A stretch of DNA of 64,000 nt from a virus. Numbering within the stretch: position 1 is the first letter of the stretch; each line of letters starts with the position of its first letter. Under the pieces are notes generated by a model. The model was given only the letters and a program-made list of their open reading frames with translations, was not told the DNA's origin and searched no databases. Of the stretch, positions 1 through 7,644 are shown piece after piece. Where the stretch lies: IMG/VR virus record IMGVR_UViG_3300021963_000077, positions 25,511 through 89,510 of that record; one strand, given 5' to 3'. A program made the position numbers and the translations under genes.

Positions 1-576
1 GTGTACTCGGTCTTTATCGCCATTGTTTTCTACACTGTGATATCTATTAGTATTGTCTATAATCCAAATCTGACCTGCTTCTAGATTCAGGGATTCTTCT
101 CCTACGCTGAATATACAAAACGGGTTTGTTATCACCGGTATATGTATGCGGTGCGTTTTGGCCGTCAACTGGCCCTTGTCCCTGTGTCTCGGTATAACGG
201 TATGGGCTTTAAGTCGAGTGAGCATTGCTTGTTGTACTTTTACTTCACCAATGTGTTGCCTTGCAAAAAGGACAACCTCGTTTGTGTATGCACTAAACCG
301 CTCATAGTTTTCGTGCAAAATGCCTGAGTTAAGCCGATGCTTTAAGTCGTACATCAAGGGAATTGTGTCGGAGTTATATGATGCTGCTCCTCCCGTCTTT
401 TTGCGGTCTTTATATTTAGACCAGTCTTCTTGCGTTAGGGAAAGGACTTCTTTAAGTAGATCATCAAACGATGGCATATATCCCAAGAATAAAAATGCTT
501 CATTTTTTTCATACTCAACCCTACCCAGAGTGTTTGTGCAACTTTTTATTCCCTTTTTCGGGCTCGTTTGCTTCAC
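1..576 (-). CDS. Aspartyl/asparaginyl beta-hydroxylase-like 2OG-Fe(II) oxygenase (3' end missing)
   Basis: The gene reads from a GTG at 576 to the window edge without a stop, 192 codons, with its C-terminus outside the window. Near the end it shows the pattern of the Asp_Arg_Hydrox family: HRD about 125-150 residues in, then RIHIPVIT, a stretch with ESLNLEAGQIWIIDNT, and HSVENNG with DRVH at the edge. HRD and the later HSV would supply the iron-binding His/Asp/His, and the Arg of RIH would bind 2-oxoglutarate. Such enzymes hydroxylate protein side chains and are often carried by aquatic phages; the substrate here is unknown. The start is uncertain: the GTG lies just past an in-frame TAA and has no clear Shine-Dalgarno, and an ATG about 32 codons further in is an alternative. 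It follows the 590-1051 gene by 13 bp. Confidence 0.75.
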   Translation of the reverse strand, partial: MKQTSPKKGIKSCTNTLGRVEYEKNEAFLFLGYMPSFDDLLKEVLSLTQEDWSKYKDRKKTGGAASYNSDTIPLMYDLKHRLNSGILHENYERFSAYTNEVVLFARQHIGEVKVQQAMLTRLKAHTVIPRHRDKGQLTAKTHRIHIPVITNPFCIFSVGEESLNLEAGQIWIIDNTNRYHSVENNGDKDRVH

Positions 577-589
577 TAGTTAATCTTTT

Positions 590-1051
590 TTAGCTGCGCT
601 TTTTATTCTGTTTATTGCTCGTTATAGGTCCACCGGCTACCCACGCCCTGCATGTTCTTTGAGCGGCACACTTGAAGTCAAATGCTTCGCAATAACCCAA
701 TTCCCCTGCGGAATCAATCGCACCCCATTCATCCGCACGTTCACCACGAGTTACGCCAGTCTTGATGCACGACTTCATTTCAGGAGTAACAATAAACATG
801 ACGCAGTTGCCACATCTTTGCTTCTTTGCGGACGCAATATCTACGTCCCATTCTTTTGCAATGTCTTGCCAGTAATCACTGTTTGATTCTGCTGGATTGA
901 GCGGACCATACATCGCTGTTTTTATTGCGTTCCCTCTATTTTTGAGGTTTACTGCAATATCCTTAGTTGCTTTTGGACAAGAATCTGCTTCTTTAATATC
1001 AAAAGATACTTGCTGATTGAGGATTAGTTCAGTGAATTTCATGCTTAACAT
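590..1051 (-). CDS. Cysteine-rich phage protein of unknown function
   Basis: A 153-aa protein with no domain I can name. Its second half is rich in cysteines: a CGNC pair, a lone Cys in MKSCIKTG, then YCEAFDFKCAAQRTCRAW. The spacing suggests a metal-binding or Fe-S site (inference). The N-terminal half is plain and mixed in charge. It lies behind the terminator that follows the capsid gene, so it is probably expressed separately from the structural operon, perhaps with the hydroxylase-like gene just downstream. ATG at 1051 and ATG at 1042 are both possible starts. Confidence 0.7.
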   Translation of the reverse strand: MLSMKFTELILNQQVSFDIKEADSCPKATKDIAVNLKNRGNAIKTAMYGPLNPAESNSDYWQDIAKEWDVDIASAKKQRCGNCVMFIVTPEMKSCIKTGVTRGERADEWGAIDSAGELGYCEAFDFKCAAQRTCRAWVAGGPITSNKQNKKRS

Positions 1052-1065
1052 TATCTCATAAATGC

Positions 1066-1102
1066 AAAAACCCCGCCCACCCCCGAAGGTGTGAGCGGGG
1101 TT
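1066..1102 (-). terminator. Rho-independent terminator after the capsid gene
   Basis: Read on the minus strand, a GC-rich stem of about 15 bp (AACCCCGCTCACACC paired with GGGGTGGGCGGGGTT, two mismatches) closes a TTCG tetraloop and runs into TTTTT. It starts 15 bp past the capsid stop codon. The U-tract lies only on the minus-strand side, so it stops the long left-half transcript before the 590-1051 gene. Confidence 0.9.
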
Positions 1103-1116
1103 CCGCTTAGTTGTTA

Positions 1117-2421
1117 TTAGGCTTCTGGAGCGGCGTCAAATGTGACGCTGACAAATGCCTCTGGGCGCTTGACTGCGAGAGCCAGTCTCTGTTCTGCGAG
1201 AACAACGATTGCGTTGCGGACGAAGAAGTCTGCATGCTGTTCGCTCACGCGGATAGTTGCCTGCTCGCGGTCATACAGCTGAGCACCGGTGCCGAAGGCG
1301 CCGACGAGAGCTGTACCCTCTGGCATTGCTGGTGTGTCAATGACCGGAATTCTCCACAGCTTCGGCTCGCCACCCATGGCAACCGAAACAGCGATGAGGT
1401 ACTGGCCGTTGAGGTCCTTGGTCAGCTCGATGTCTTCCCAGTCGTTCGGGTTAAGAACGATACCGGTTGGCTCGTAGTAAGCGAGCAACGACAGCGTAGC
1501 TGCACGACGGAGTGCATCTGCCTTTGTGTCTGGTACTGGAGTTGCTGCGCCATCTGACCAGTCGTAGGTCTGGATGCCAGGTGTCTGAAGAACACCCTGC
1601 AGGTTTTCACCAGTGCCGTCACCGTTGAGGATTTGATCATCCTCTTCAAGGCGCAAGCCGTACATGAGCTCGTTGTCAATGATTGAGCGGAGCTGTGGCT
1701 CGTCAGCAAGGACGTTGCGGTGAGCAGCTTCCCAGTGAGCGAGTGTACGTACAGGAGCCTGCTCACCAACGAAGGTGAACGATGACTGTGGCTTAGCAGT
1801 GAATGCTGCACCAGTGCGCTCTGCTACAGGAGCAGCGTTGTTCGTGAAGCCAGTCATGCGGAAGTACTCAATGACAGCAGCTGTCGTGGTACGAGCCGGG
1901 AACAAGTCACGGACGCGACGTGTGCGCATCGGTGGGATGACAATCGGATCACGCTGAATGGTGCCGAATGAGCCAGGTGTGCCGGTTGGAAGCGCTGAGT
2001 AAACATCCTTCACTCCGTAGGAGGTGATGTTTGAAGCGTTCAAAACGAACGGTGCTGGCATGTTTGCGCCATTCTTGCCACCATTGAGTGACTTGAACTC
2101 TGGTGAATCTACGAATGCCTGACCGACAGACGATTTGTGGACTGGTGCAAAAGACTGACCAGCAGCAAAAGCGGCAGCTGCTGAATCGCCAGCTGGCTGC
2201 GTGCCCCACTCGTCAACCTTCTTCATCTGCTCAAGACCCTCGATGAGGCCCTTGATTTCACGGATGTCTGACATGTTGCGGTCAAAGGCTGACTTCTGAT
2301 CAGCATTGACGATAACGGTGCCATCTTCTACACGGAATGAATCGGCAATTTGCTTATTCTCCGCCATTTTTGAACGAAGCGCGCCCTGGAGCTCACTTAG
2401 TCTTGATTCGTCAAAAGACAT
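1117..2421 (-). CDS. Major capsid protein, HK97 fold
   Basis: The 434-aa product builds the icosahedral shell. The first roughly 80 residues are a charged helical region (ESRLSELQGALRSKM, then REIKGLIEGLEQMKKVDEW) like the scaffolding delta domain of HK97-type capsid proteins. The rest fits the phage capsid family, including DPIVIPPMRTRRVRDLFP, a central RTLAHWEAAHRNVLADEPQL helix, DQILNGDGTGENLQGVLQTPG and a C-terminal ALAVKRPEAFVSVTF strand. I start at ATG 2421 rather than further upstream because GGGAG stands six bases before it and the upstream extension is not capsid-like. The gene is followed by a strong terminator. It lies about 25 kb downstream of its protease, which is unusual. Confidence 0.92.
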   Translation of the reverse strand: MSFDESRLSELQGALRSKMAENKQIADSFRVEDGTVIVNADQKSAFDRNMSDIREIKGLIEGLEQMKKVDEWGTQPAGDSAAAAFAAGQSFAPVHKSSVGQAFVDSPEFKSLNGGKNGANMPAPFVLNASNITSYGVKDVYSALPTGTPGSFGTIQRDPIVIPPMRTRRVRDLFPARTTTAAVIEYFRMTGFTNNAAPVAERTGAAFTAKPQSSFTFVGEQAPVRTLAHWEAAHRNVLADEPQLRSIIDNELMYGLRLEEDDQILNGDGTGENLQGVLQTPGIQTYDWSDGAATPVPDTKADALRRAATLSLLAYYEPTGIVLNPNDWEDIELTKDLNGQYLIAVSVAMGGEPKLWRIPVIDTPAMPEGTALVGAFGTGAQLYDREQATIRVSEQHADFFVRNAIVVLAEQRLALAVKRPEAFVSVTFDAAPEA

Positions 2422-2554
2422 TTCTTTCTCCCTTGAGAAAAATTTATGGATTGGTATTTTGAGCGACACAGGCGGCTTAGGTAAGCACCCAGCCCTTACG
2501 TCAAATAACAATCTAACAGACTTTATATAGTCTGTAGTGAAAGGTAATAGATAT
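2422..2554 (-). promoter_or_regulatory. Leader region of the capsid gene
   Basis: This is the largest gap in the left operon, 133 bp directly upstream of the capsid gene. It contains a perfect inverted repeat (2516-2535) and, further down, a TTGACG hexamer at 2499-2504 that could be a -35 element. I see no good -10 match at the right distance. A separate strong transcript start for the capsid gene is plausible but not proven by sequence. Confidence 0.4.
2516..2535. repeat. Perfect inverted repeat upstream of the capsid gene
   Basis: ACAGACT and AGTCTGT flank a six-base AT-only spacer (2523-2528). It could be an operator, a weak RNA hairpin between the 2555-2743 gene and the capsid gene, or an mRNA-stabilising or processing element. 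No U-run follows it on either strand, so it is not a standard terminator. Confidence 0.6.
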
Positions 2555-2743
2555 TTATGATGGGAATTCTATAATCTGACCAGATTTCTCTGCTTCGTCA
2601 ATCAAAATCAATGCTTCTTTGAGCAATTGACGATTTTTAGGAGTATCTGGTACTTCAACTTCTTCAAGTGTGTCATCAAACATCGCAGCCATCAATATCT
2701 GCTGGTAGGTGTTGAAATCAACTTCTGATTTTTGATCTTTCAT
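2555..2743 (-). CDS. Small acidic protein next to the zeta-like gene
   Basis: A 62-aa acidic protein, probably helical, with no recognised domain. Its start overlaps the stop of the 1201-aa gene as ATGA, so the two are translationally coupled. Its position right after the kinase-like C-terminus of that protein would suit an antidote or partner, but canonical zeta systems encode the antitoxin first and this protein shows no similarity I can see to epsilon. Function unknown. Confidence 0.65.
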   Translation of the reverse strand: MKDQKSEVDFNTYQQILMAAMFDDTLEEVEVPDTPKNRQLLKEALILIDEAEKSGQIIEFPS

Positions 2744-5700
2744 GGTTCCTCACCTATGCGCATTGTGGTATTTAGGTTACTAGTGCTTAGGTACTGTTTT
2801 GTGCGATCATCAAAGATTTCCACAACCCAATTACCATTAGGACTCATGGCCTTGCGTGCTAGTAGCACTGGTTCACCGTCTGAATCATTAGCCCACAGGC
2901 TGAACTCATTAAAGTTACTCATTTCCATAGCCATAATATTTCGGAGATTTGCTTGAATTATGTCTACGTACTCTTCTGGCACTGATCTTCCAGTTTCTTG
3001 CTTTCTATTTCTTATGCGCGATAGCAAAACATCTCTATCACCAACGAAATAGTGCGCTTCAATTTTGTATCCAGCACGAGTCAGTCTGTCTAAAGTTCCT
3101 GGATCGTTGTTGAATTGACCACTTGAGTCAAAGACAACATCAAGCTCTTTTCTGATGGCTTCCTGGATGGTTGCGAATGCAATGTTTTGAGATTCCGTAT
3201 GTGTTGCACCAGCAGCCGATGAGTTGCCTCTTGATATATAGCCGTTGTACTCAGGTATTAATTGTTTCATTTCGTCAATGTCAACATGAGCTGCTTCACG
3301 ACGAGAAGGAATTCTCCCATCAAAACCATTAAGGCGTTGAGTTGTTTTTCCAGAACCTGGGGCGCCCCCAATGATAATCGCACGCTTTCTTAGCGTTGTC
3401 GGGTCGGTGCTATCTCTTTTCTTTGTTACGTAGTCAGTTATGCCACGCATAATTTCACGCCATACATTGTCGTAGCGCGAATCAGTAACTTTTCTTCCTC
3501 CAGCGCCATACTTTCCCATAGTGTGCTGACCACTCTGGTAGTCGCGTTCACTGAAGGTACTAGGCATCCTCTTGTCAATGTCAAGCATTTCATTGAGTTT
3601 GTAAGACGGCTGTGCCTGCATGGATCCAGATGGCCGACGTCCAGATGGTGTAACTATTGAACCCTTTGGAACAGAGCCACCAATTTTGTCTAGATAAGCC
3701 AGCGCGCTAATTTCTACAGGTGTAATTGACGATGTGCGCGTTCTTGCAGTTGACGCCATTGGCTTACTTGAGTAGTTACGCGTAGACATTGCACCAGATA
3801 TAAATCTGCGATACATGGGGTTATCAAGAAGTGCTTGATCTTGTGCTTTTCTAGCCTGAATAGCTTTTCTGTATTCAGTTGGCGACAGTGCCCTAACCGC
3901 ACCATCTGCTCGTTCCTCTGCGCGCTTGCGCATTTCCTCAAGCTTTGTCTTTTCATCTCTTAGTCTGTCAACTTTGGTATCTAGGCCATGGAATAAACCT
4001 CTTGTGCCACTACCAACTTCAGCATACTCATCAAGTTGCTGAATTAACTTCATAAACGTCGGGTTAGTATCTACTGCCCACTGATACATCCTAAAAGCAA
4101 AATCTTCCGACGACTCCCCATCTCCGCGGACTGGTTTTGTCTCGTAGAGCCAAGATCCAAGAACCATTGCCCGTGTGTATGCACGACGCGAAGCTTGATA
4201 TTCAGCCGATGCTTGATTGCGCGCATTTTTTACTCTGTCAAGCTTCCTATTTAGGCGACGGATCTTTTCATCAATTGCCTTTATTGAGCGAGGAACAGTT
4301 GCTCCTAAAGCATCAATCTCGGCATCAATCTCAGCATTTGCCTTGTTCACCTCATATGCATCACGGCGCTTGATCCATGAACGCTCAGCTGCATTTATTG
4401 CACGTTCAACGTCATCCTTGTCCATTCCGGACTCTTGTCCAGCTTTAAGCAAGGCGCTGCGAAGGATGCTACGTGGTGTTGAATACTCATCAGCTAGCTC
4501 TTGCAACCAAACATCTTCAGATGTGAATTGATTCCACAGATCTGCTCGCTTCTGTTGCGATGCCTTTGACCTTCCACTCCACGCATTTCTAAGTTGCTTG
4601 CGTTTTTCTTGGCTTGTAGAAATCTCGTCCGAGATGTCATCCCATGTTCGGTCATCATCGTCAAGGTCGCTATCAATGGCCGCCAACATTTTGTCCCAGT
4701 CAATTGACTCTGGATCCTTTAATTCTGGTGGCTCCGGTGCATATCTGTTTGGCTGATCCTCTATCCACTCACGCTCAACCCATGTTGGATTTGCAAATGG
4801 TGAGTCTTTCCAAATATCGTATGAATTAATTGCGTCATCAAAGAATGATTCATCGTCTTTAGCGGCTTGCTCGACTGATTCAATTAGCTCTTCATAAGCA
4901 CGCTCGTACTCATCCTCAACCAGACGCTCCAAGGCATCGTCCCATGGATCTTGATCGGAGCTTGGTGGAGGCGTTACCGACATTGCTCCAGCTATGCGAC
5001 GCTTAGACATTGACCCACTGACATTTTTGTTTTTTCGTGGTTCGCGTAGGTCTTCATCTTCATACCGAGCTGCAACCGCATCACCAAACGATTGAGCAAC
5101 AAGGGAGCGCAATGAATTCTTATCGTCTTCACTGAGGTCATATATTGCTGCTAGCTTTGAAAAGCTATCAAAGTCTTCAGGAAGATTAAGTTGACCGCTC
5201 TCTGGATCAAGGTATCCAGAACGTAACTCGTTTATTATTGAATAAAGCTTTGATTGTTGTGCTTTTTGTTGCTCTGGACTTAACGCATCTTCACCATCAG
5301 GATTATCAATCCTTCTAAGACTTGCTCGCATTTCGTCAGGCGTAGCGCTCAATATTTCTTTGGGTGACCTAAAACCAAATACTGCCTCCAACCTAGAAGC
5401 AGGAAGACTTTCAAGTTTTTCAGACGATACAAAACCAATGGCTTCAAATTGGCTCTCTATGTTTTTGAGTTTTCTATTGTCGCCTGGTTTACCGCTAAAA
5501 ATTGATGGCTCATCAATATATGGAGAATGCATCCATACTTCACCCTTTTGCGAATGGGTGATTGTAAAGCCTTGATCAATTGCTTCATTAACCCATTTCT
5601 TAAGCTTTGGATCTTGAATACGTTTCATTGCTTGGGCGGTTGTTTCTGGCTGTGGAGTCGTTCGTGTTCCACGACGCAGCTGTGCAATATCTTCAACCCT

Positions 5701-6345
5701 CAGAGCACCAGATATACGGCGAGGCCGTACCGCTGATGGTATTACTCTTGGCGTTGATGGGCGCTCAAATGCAGTTCCCTCTTGCACTAGACCATCTGAA
5801 TCACCATCAACAGCATTTGGATCATATGGTTCAGTATTTCTAGATATACGGCGAAGCTTTCTTCCCAGTGCTTTAGTATCCTGCGTTTGACCAGACTTTG
5901 AAGATTTGCTCTTCCATGGGTGACCTTCAGGCAGCAGGTCCGAATCTCCAACATAACGAAGATTTGTTGGTTTACCCTTATCAAGCATTTTGAGGAATGC
6001 GTTTACGCGTCCGTATGCCCACTGGTTGCGAGACATGCCTGGTCTGTGTGAGCTTGAATAAGCACCAGCGCCGCGCCTAAATACCGCCTTTAGCGTACCA
6101 ACGCTTGCCATGGCGTGACTTGGCCGGCCAAGTTCAGACATCTTCTTGTTGTGGATACGTACTTTTACCTGAAGTGCTCTAACTATGTCTTGTGACAGAT
6201 CTATATCTTTTGCGCTTGACGCAGAAGACGCTGAACCTCTCTGGTTTTTAGAGGATCCAACGATTCGTTCGGATGGTTTTGATGGGGTTGCAGCTAGGCG
6301 GTCTTTTCTAGCCTTGCGCATTTTTTTGTTATTTTCACTCATCAT
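2740..6345 (-). CDS. 1201-aa mosaic virion protein with C-terminal zeta-toxin-like kinase domain
   Basis: Modules in order: a Ser/Lys-rich start; residues about 50-150 with RRGAGAYSSSHRPGMSRNQWAYGRVNAFL, a pattern I know from other phage head-associated proteins; the EF-hand-like tag at about 174-196; SG[AS]M-type motifs near residues 211, 443, 450 and 853; acidic and coiled-coil stretches (about 460-830); and a P-loop domain at the C-terminus. The P-loop GGAPGSGKT has its lysine at residue 1000, followed by HVDIDEMKQLIPEY, a THTESQNIA segment and VVFDSSG. This fits zeta toxins, which phosphorylate UDP-N-acetylglucosamine. Activity is not shown and no epsilon-like antitoxin is nearby. ATG 6345 or 6342 could be the start; it overlaps the upstream stop by 11 bp. 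Confidence 0.8.
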   Translation of the reverse strand: MMSENNKKMRKARKDRLAATPSKPSERIVGSSKNQRGSASSASSAKDIDLSQDIVRALQVKVRIHNKKMSELGRPSHAMASVGTLKAVFRRGAGAYSSSHRPGMSRNQWAYGRVNAFLKMLDKGKPTNLRYVGDSDLLPEGHPWKSKSSKSGQTQDTKALGRKLRRISRNTEPYDPNAVDGDSDGLVQEGTAFERPSTPRVIPSAVRPRRISGALRVEDIAQLRRGTRTTPQPETTAQAMKRIQDPKLKKWVNEAIDQGFTITHSQKGEVWMHSPYIDEPSIFSGKPGDNRKLKNIESQFEAIGFVSSEKLESLPASRLEAVFGFRSPKEILSATPDEMRASLRRIDNPDGEDALSPEQQKAQQSKLYSIINELRSGYLDPESGQLNLPEDFDSFSKLAAIYDLSEDDKNSLRSLVAQSFGDAVAARYEDEDLREPRKNKNVSGSMSKRRIAGAMSVTPPPSSDQDPWDDALERLVEDEYERAYEELIESVEQAAKDDESFFDDAINSYDIWKDSPFANPTWVEREWIEDQPNRYAPEPPELKDPESIDWDKMLAAIDSDLDDDDRTWDDISDEISTSQEKRKQLRNAWSGRSKASQQKRADLWNQFTSEDVWLQELADEYSTPRSILRSALLKAGQESGMDKDDVERAINAAERSWIKRRDAYEVNKANAEIDAEIDALGATVPRSIKAIDEKIRRLNRKLDRVKNARNQASAEYQASRRAYTRAMVLGSWLYETKPVRGDGESSEDFAFRMYQWAVDTNPTFMKLIQQLDEYAEVGSGTRGLFHGLDTKVDRLRDEKTKLEEMRKRAEERADGAVRALSPTEYRKAIQARKAQDQALLDNPMYRRFISGAMSTRNYSSKPMASTARTRTSSITPVEISALAYLDKIGGSVPKGSIVTPSGRRPSGSMQAQPSYKLNEMLDIDKRMPSTFSERDYQSGQHTMGKYGAGGRKVTDSRYDNVWREIMRGITDYVTKKRDSTDPTTLRKRAIIIGGAPGSGKTTQRLNGFDGRIPSRREAAHVDIDEMKQLIPEYNGYISRGNSSAAGATHTESQNIAFATIQEAIRKELDVVFDSSGQFNNDPGTLDRLTRAGYKIEAHYFVGDRDVLLSRIRNRKQETGRSVPEEYVDIIQANLRNIMAMEMSNFNEFSLWANDSDGEPVLLARKAMSPNGNWVVEIFDDRTKQYLSTSNLNTTMRIGEEP
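5758..5826 (-). repeat. EF-hand-like tag, copy 1 (1201-aa protein)
   Basis: Encodes 23 residues, from YDPNAVDGDSDG through Q-E-x-T to FERP. The DGDSDG core has Asp at loop positions 1, 3 and 5 and Gly at 6, as in calcium-binding EF-hand or dockerin-type loops. It is preceded by a basic GRKLRRISR segment and followed by an RRISGAL motif 15 residues later. Confidence 0.85.
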
Positions 6346-7360
6346 TCAGAACCATTCCAATACTGGTAGAAACAAAGCGCCTACCATCGAGCATCCTTGA
6401 CTGAACCTCAATAAATTGAATTACAGAATTGTTTCTTTGAGACTTTTCTAATATAGCAATACCAGCAGACTTACCACGCATCATTCTTGTGACTCGCCTA
6501 GCAATTCTCTCTTCCGTAGCTCTTTCTCTTCGGTTGCGATCCCTCTGTGCTTGAGGTCCAATTCCTCGCCTACGACGATAATCGGATTCATTTGTGCACG
6601 GCATCCAAGCAACGCCACCACTAGTAGTTGAATATCTACGAATACCAATGCACCCGAGCTCGCGCGACCTCTTCAAGGCCGATGTCTGATTATCAAACAC
6701 ATCAGGATCCCCAGGACGGATTATCATAGGAACACCAAGAGAGTCCTTAACGTTGACAACCGTGCGAGTCGGCCATGCTGATTTCTGCGAACCCCTAGAG
6801 CGCCTATTTGGAAGATTGTCCCTCATTGCATCAAGATGTCGGATGCCTTCAACATCTTGTTCCTTTAGCACTCTGAGTACCGTTCTTAACCTCTTTATGC
6901 CTTCTTCGGTGAAGTTCATTGAGAGAGTTTCATCATCCTTTTTTACTGCGCCAGCTTGCTTGATTGCCGCAATTGCGCGCATCAGTGAGCGCCGGCGTTC
7001 TCGAGACTGGGTTTTGGAGTCTCCATACTCAAATTTCGGATCATTTAGAGCATCTTGCAGATACACCATCATGTCCGTGGAAAACTCATTCCATTCTCGC
7101 ATTGATATTCCAGATACATTAAATGTCTCTGGTTTGGCCGGCGAACGCGAATATAAGTCCTCATCAGGCTCACTATCTAGGTCCAAGTCTCCTAGAGCAT
7201 CACTTAGTTGAGGCTTTGGCGGGTTAAATCTACCCCAAGACATTGCTCCAGAAACTCTTGGTTTAGCAGGTCTTTGAAAAGGGGTTGCATCCTGAACTAG
7301 TCCGTCATTGTCACCATCAATGGCGTTTGGATCATATCTTTCAAAAATGCGACGTTTCAT
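6335..7360 (-). CDS. 341-aa tagged virion protein of unknown function
   Basis: The protein begins almost directly with the EF-hand-like tag (residues 9-31), then PRVSGAM, then about 290 residues with no named domain. The middle is helical and charged. Near residue 235-255 is a Cys module (LGCIGIRR then VAWMPC) similar to the N-terminus of the 917-aa protein upstream. The C-terminus is arginine-rich and then forms what looks like a short beta-rich domain. ATGA overlap with the 7357-7644 gene upstream and 11-bp overlap with the 1201-aa gene downstream show tight coupling. Confidence 0.75.
   Translation of the reverse strand: MKRRIFERYDPNAIDGDNDGLVQDATPFQRPAKPRVSGAMSWGRFNPPKPQLSDALGDLDLDSEPDEDLYSRSPAKPETFNVSGISMREWNEFSTDMMVYLQDALNDPKFEYGDSKTQSRERRRSLMRAIAAIKQAGAVKKDDETLSMNFTEEGIKRLRTVLRVLKEQDVEGIRHLDAMRDNLPNRRSRGSQKSAWPTRTVVNVKDSLGVPMIIRPGDPDVFDNQTSALKRSRELGCIGIRRYSTTSGGVAWMPCTNESDYRRRRGIGPQAQRDRNRRERATEERIARRVTRMMRGKSAGIAILEKSQRNNSVIQFIEVQSRMLDGRRFVSTSIGMVLNDE
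7268..7336 (-). repeat. EF-hand-like tag, copy 2 (N-terminal)
   Basis: The 23-residue tag starts at residue 9 (YDPNAIDGDNDG, ends FQRP) and is followed within five residues by PRVSGAM. This copy shows that the tag plus SGAM can stand alone at an N-terminus, as expected of a sorting or processing signal. Confidence 0.85.
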
Positions 7361-7644
7361 TGTTTTTTAGCACCGTTTTGTTTGCCCTTATTGTTGTCTG
7401 GTCTTTTGAGTACACCAGCTGCAATAAGAGTGTCAATATAAAGCTTCCCGACTCCAGCAGGCAATGTTGAAGCAATTTGCTGCACATTCATTATACGCAT
7501 TTGCTCTGATTGCGTGTGGTTTGAGTGGCGCGAGCCAGATTCTGGCCAGTTATTTATTTCATCACATTCTGCAATATTTTGGAAAAATAATTCACGTTTT
7601 TGTGGGTCAAACGAGTTAACTATTTTCATAATTTCTGAGTTCAT
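7357..7644 (-). CDS. Small protein of unknown function
   Basis: A 95-aa protein starting MNSEIMKIVN with a Lys-rich C-terminus and no recognised domain. I choose ATG 7644 because it makes an ATGA overlap with the upstream stop and has AGGTGG five bases before it; a GTG three codons earlier is possible. LPAGVGKLYIDTLIAAGVLKRP looks like a helical hairpin. Confidence 0.65.
   Translation of the reverse strand: MNSEIMKIVNSFDPQKRELFFQNIAECDEINNWPESGSRHSNHTQSEQMRIMNVQQIASTLPAGVGKLYIDTLIAAGVLKRPDNNKGKQNGAKKQ

Noticed and set aside
1117-2421. SG[AS]M as the capsid delta-domain cleavage site
   Set aside because: The capsid protein contains no such motif, so if the motif is a cleavage site it applies to the mosaic proteins, possibly through a different specificity.
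2740-3420. Classic epsilon/zeta toxin-antitoxin module
   Set aside because: No epsilon-like gene precedes it and the domain is the tail of a 1201-aa structural-type protein.
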